DNA of 8,414 nt from Fidelibacterota bacterium (GTDB lineage: Bacteria > Fidelibacterota > Marinisomatia > Marinisomatales > UBA1611): contig DQOT01000161.1 of NCBI GenBank assembly GCA_015658495.1, positions 1 through 8,414 on the forward strand. Reading direction: 5' to 3'. Positions 7,300 through 8,414 of this stretch are shown here, piece by piece; positions within the stretch are counted from its first letter, which is position 1, and every line of letters starts with the position of its first letter. The position numbers were made by a program, and so were the translations under genes. The notes below the pieces were generated by a model. It did no database searches. It was not told the origin of the DNA and saw only the letters and a list, made by a program, of their open reading frames with translations.

Positions 7300-7361
7300 T
7301 ATCACTTATACAGGAAGACTATTTGATGATTTCGTTAAATATTATTAATGTTATAATGGAT

Positions 7362-7366
7362 AGGAG
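7362..7366 (+). promoter_or_regulatory. Ribosome binding site before the monooxygenase-like gene
   Basis: AGGAG lies 6 bases before the ATG at 7373. This is a strong site and contrasts with the two preceding plus-strand genes, which have none visible. It supports 7373 as the true start. Confidence 0.7.
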
Positions 7367-7372
7367 AAACCA

Positions 7373-7693
7373 ATGATATTGGAATTTGCAATACTTGATG
7401 TTAAACCAAAACAAGAAAAATATTTTGAGGCTGCCTTTGAAAAAGTAAAAAATATTATTTCCAATTTTAACGGTTATATTTCTCATCAGCTACAAAAATG
7501 CATAGAAATTATTAATCACTATATATTGCTTGTAAACTGGCAAACTCTTGATGATCATACAGAGGGCTCCAGGGAATCAAAAGAATATCAGGAACGACGG
7601 AAATCCTTACACCATTTTTATCTTTATGTCGTTTTATTCCAATGCATTTACCATCAACGAAATAGTGAAATGTTTCTATACCATCATCAGTAA
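7373..7693 (+). pseudogene. Antibiotic biosynthesis monooxygenase-like (ABM) protein, C-terminus lost at a junction
   Basis: The first 83 residues match the small dimeric ferredoxin-like-fold ABM family (YgiN/quinol monooxygenase type), normally about 95-105 residues. Recognisable parts are MILEFAILDVKPKQEKYFEAAF (1-22), NFNGYISHQLQKCIE (31-45), YILLVNWQTLDDHT (50-63) and RESKEYQERRKSLHHFY (67-83). In relatives HHFY is followed by a proline-rich ending such as DPFPTVEHY. Here it is followed by 23 residues (84-106) that are merely the reverse complement of the primase gene. Two usually conserved positions also differ: Ser66 where Phe is usual (HTxGF) and Arg75 where Trp is usual (YQEW). That suggests relaxed selection. 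The native part ends near 7621. The product is probably non-functional. Confidence 0.75.
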
Positions 7694-8114
7694 GACCGCA
7701 AAGACCATGATGACCATCTGGTATCGATTGAGCATGCAAGTTATCCTTGTTGAGATTCTCAGTGTATAGCACGGCAAACTCCATAAGCTGTTTTTGGGTG
7801 TACTTGGTTTCATCTTTTTTGGCACTGGTGCTATTTTGTTTTGTGTTTACAAGTTTGTATTCCATCGGTTTGTGTTCGCGGTTTGTGAGCCACTGGCTCG
7901 GGTTATCAATATTTAAGCGTTCTGCCAACATATATGCATTACCTGAAAAACAGCCTTTATGGCATTTGCACTGGCCAGTATCAACGTTGGCGCTGAAGCA
8001 TCTATTCTTCTTTGAATGTTCTTTTATGGGACAAAGAGATGAGATCTGTGAGCCAGTGATTCTTGCATTCTTTAGTCCAACAACATTGATGTAGAAGTCG
8101 TAAAAATCAGGCAT
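7512..8114 (-). pseudogene. DNA primase-like protein, zinc-finger N-terminal part, truncated before the TOPRIM domain
   Basis: The N-terminal part carries a CHC2-type zinc-ribbon pattern: Cys28-P-I-K-E-His33, then QCKCHKGCFSGNAYMLAERL (48-67), with Cys49, Cys51 and Cys55 available as ligands. Phage and integrative-element primases begin this way. A polar linker (about 70-105) follows. Then comes GIETFHYFVDGKCIGIKRHK (145-164), resembling the strand pair that precedes the catalytic TOPRIM domain. No TOPRIM motif follows. From about residue 165 onward (below 7622) the frame reads the antisense of the monooxygenase gene for some 35 residues to the stop at 7512, so this tail is not native. An AGGAG is 13 bases before the ATG at 8114. 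Probable role when intact: replication priming of a mobile element. Family assignment is moderately sure; truncation is well supported. Confidence 0.65.
7611..7622. other. Junction between two opposed truncated genes
   Basis: Plus-strand monooxygenase homology ends at HHFY (codon 83, ending at 7621). Minus-strand primase-like homology ends within about KRHKDKNG (codons 161-168, 7634-7611). The two native stretches therefore meet or overlap by roughly ten bases here, within CACCATTTTTAT. It marks either an insertion or deletion breakpoint at the edge of a mobile element, or a chimeric join. Confidence 0.6.
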
Positions 8115-8127
8115 TAAATCCGTCGGT

Positions 8128-8132
8128 CTCCT
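8128..8132 (-). promoter_or_regulatory. Ribosome binding site of the primase-like gene
   Basis: On the minus strand AGGAG in AAAAAGGAGACCG lies 13 bases before the ATG at 8114, a rather long spacing. A 6-base inverted repeat (TCCGTC 8119-8124, GACGGA 8147-8152) flanks it and could fold over the site. The fold is short and may be chance. Confidence 0.45.
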
Positions 8133-8173
8133 TTTTGTCCCGCTTGGACGGAGTTAAGGTATGCCGCTAGTGT

Positions 8174-8413
8174 TTACAACTGCAGCCAGGCATCAACGTC
8201 CGCTCTGCGGAAAAGCTTCTTACCTGATGATTTAAAAGGCTTGATAGTGCCTTTATGTATAGCACGCCTTATCGTTGCTTCGCAGCATTTTCCGTATGCA
8301 GAGACGTCTTTCAATGTCATCAGTGGATCATGCCTGCTTGATCTATCGGTTACGATGGATTCAATACGGTCTAACCTTTCTAAGATCGGAATTATGAATG
8401 TGGTTTCTTTCAT
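8174..8413 (-). CDS. Excisionase-family helix-turn-helix DNA-binding protein
   Basis: This 79-residue protein has a winged helix-turn-helix of the excisionase/MerR-like type (HTH_17). Residues 32-79 read MTLKDVSAYGKCCEATIRRAIHKG, then TIKPFKSSGKKLFRRADVDAWLQL. The pattern is first helix, turn, recognition helix EATIRRAIHKG, a wing around SSGKKLFRR, and the closing DVDAWL that is nearly invariant in the family. Residues 1-25 form a hydrophobic/acidic helix (IPILERLDRIESI) that may dimerise. The stop is TAA at 8174, and the gene ends 59 bases before the primase-like gene on the same strand, so the two probably share a transcript. The ATG is two bases from the window edge, so its upstream region is not visible. 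Such genes are common in integrative elements as excision factors or regulators. Confidence 0.8.
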   Translation of the reverse strand: MKETTFIIPILERLDRIESIVTDRSSRHDPLMTLKDVSAYGKCCEATIRRAIHKGTIKPFKSSGKKLFRRADVDAWLQL

Positions 8414-8414
8414 T

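Noticed and set aside
7352..7357. TATAAT as a -10 promoter element for the monooxygenase gene
   Set aside because: Transcription would start about 7 bases on, inside the ribosome binding site, leaving a leader too short to use it. There is no -35 at a proper distance.
7512..7619. C-terminal 36 codons of the primase-like frame as native protein
   Set aside because: They are the exact antisense of the conserved part of the monooxygenase gene, whose sense reading is clearly the real one.
7747..8094. Plus-strand 115-codon frame antisense to the primase-like gene
   Set aside because: No recognisable domain; it is the shadow of the zinc-finger gene on the other strand.

Overview
The window reads as a chromosomal segment of a Gram-negative, moderately AT-rich bacterium. 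It carries most of a respiratory complex I operon on the minus strand, a short plus-strand group of metabolic genes, and the edge of what looks like a mobile element. The order nuoA-B-C-D-H-I-J-K-L with no nuoE/F/G between D and H, together with a short stand-alone proline dehydrogenase, would fit an FCB-like or Marinimicrobia-like lineage. That placement is inference only; no rRNA or other taxonomic marker is present.

Region 1 (1-5668, minus strand): nine complex I genes, nuoA through the first 157 codons of nuoL, which runs off the left edge. They are packed as tightly as genes can be: TGATG, TAATG or ATGA overlaps at most junctions and a 3-base gap between nuoH and nuoI. This points to one translationally coupled transcript starting upstream of nuoA (GTG start with a good ribosome binding site). 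The products are the quinone/Fe-S connecting module (B, C, D, I) and the proton-pumping membrane arm (A, H, J, K, L). The NADH-oxidising module is not encoded here. NuoC carries an unusual N-terminal extension of about 76 residues.

Region 2 (5669-5910): the divergent intergenic space between nuoA and the proline dehydrogenase gene. It holds three evenly spaced palindromes. The outer two are related to each other and differ by a compensatory base-pair change.

Region 3 (5911-7299, plus strand): a monofunctional proline dehydrogenase, an intergenic inverted repeat built from GAACAC units at an 8-base period, and a small CoA-binding (YccU-type) protein. Proline dehydrogenase feeds electrons to the quinone pool, as complex I does, so the two loci are functionally compatible; shared regulation is not shown.

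Region 4 (7300-8414): a monooxygenase-like gene (plus strand) loses its normal C-terminus near 7621. There it meets, tail to tail, a minus-strand primase-like gene that is itself cut before its catalytic domain. Upstream of the primase lies an excisionase-type helix-turn-helix gene. This looks like the truncated edge of an integrated element, or alternatively a chimeric join made during amplification or assembly. I see no CRISPR array, tRNA, rRNA or complete insertion sequence, and no clearly new multi-gene system.
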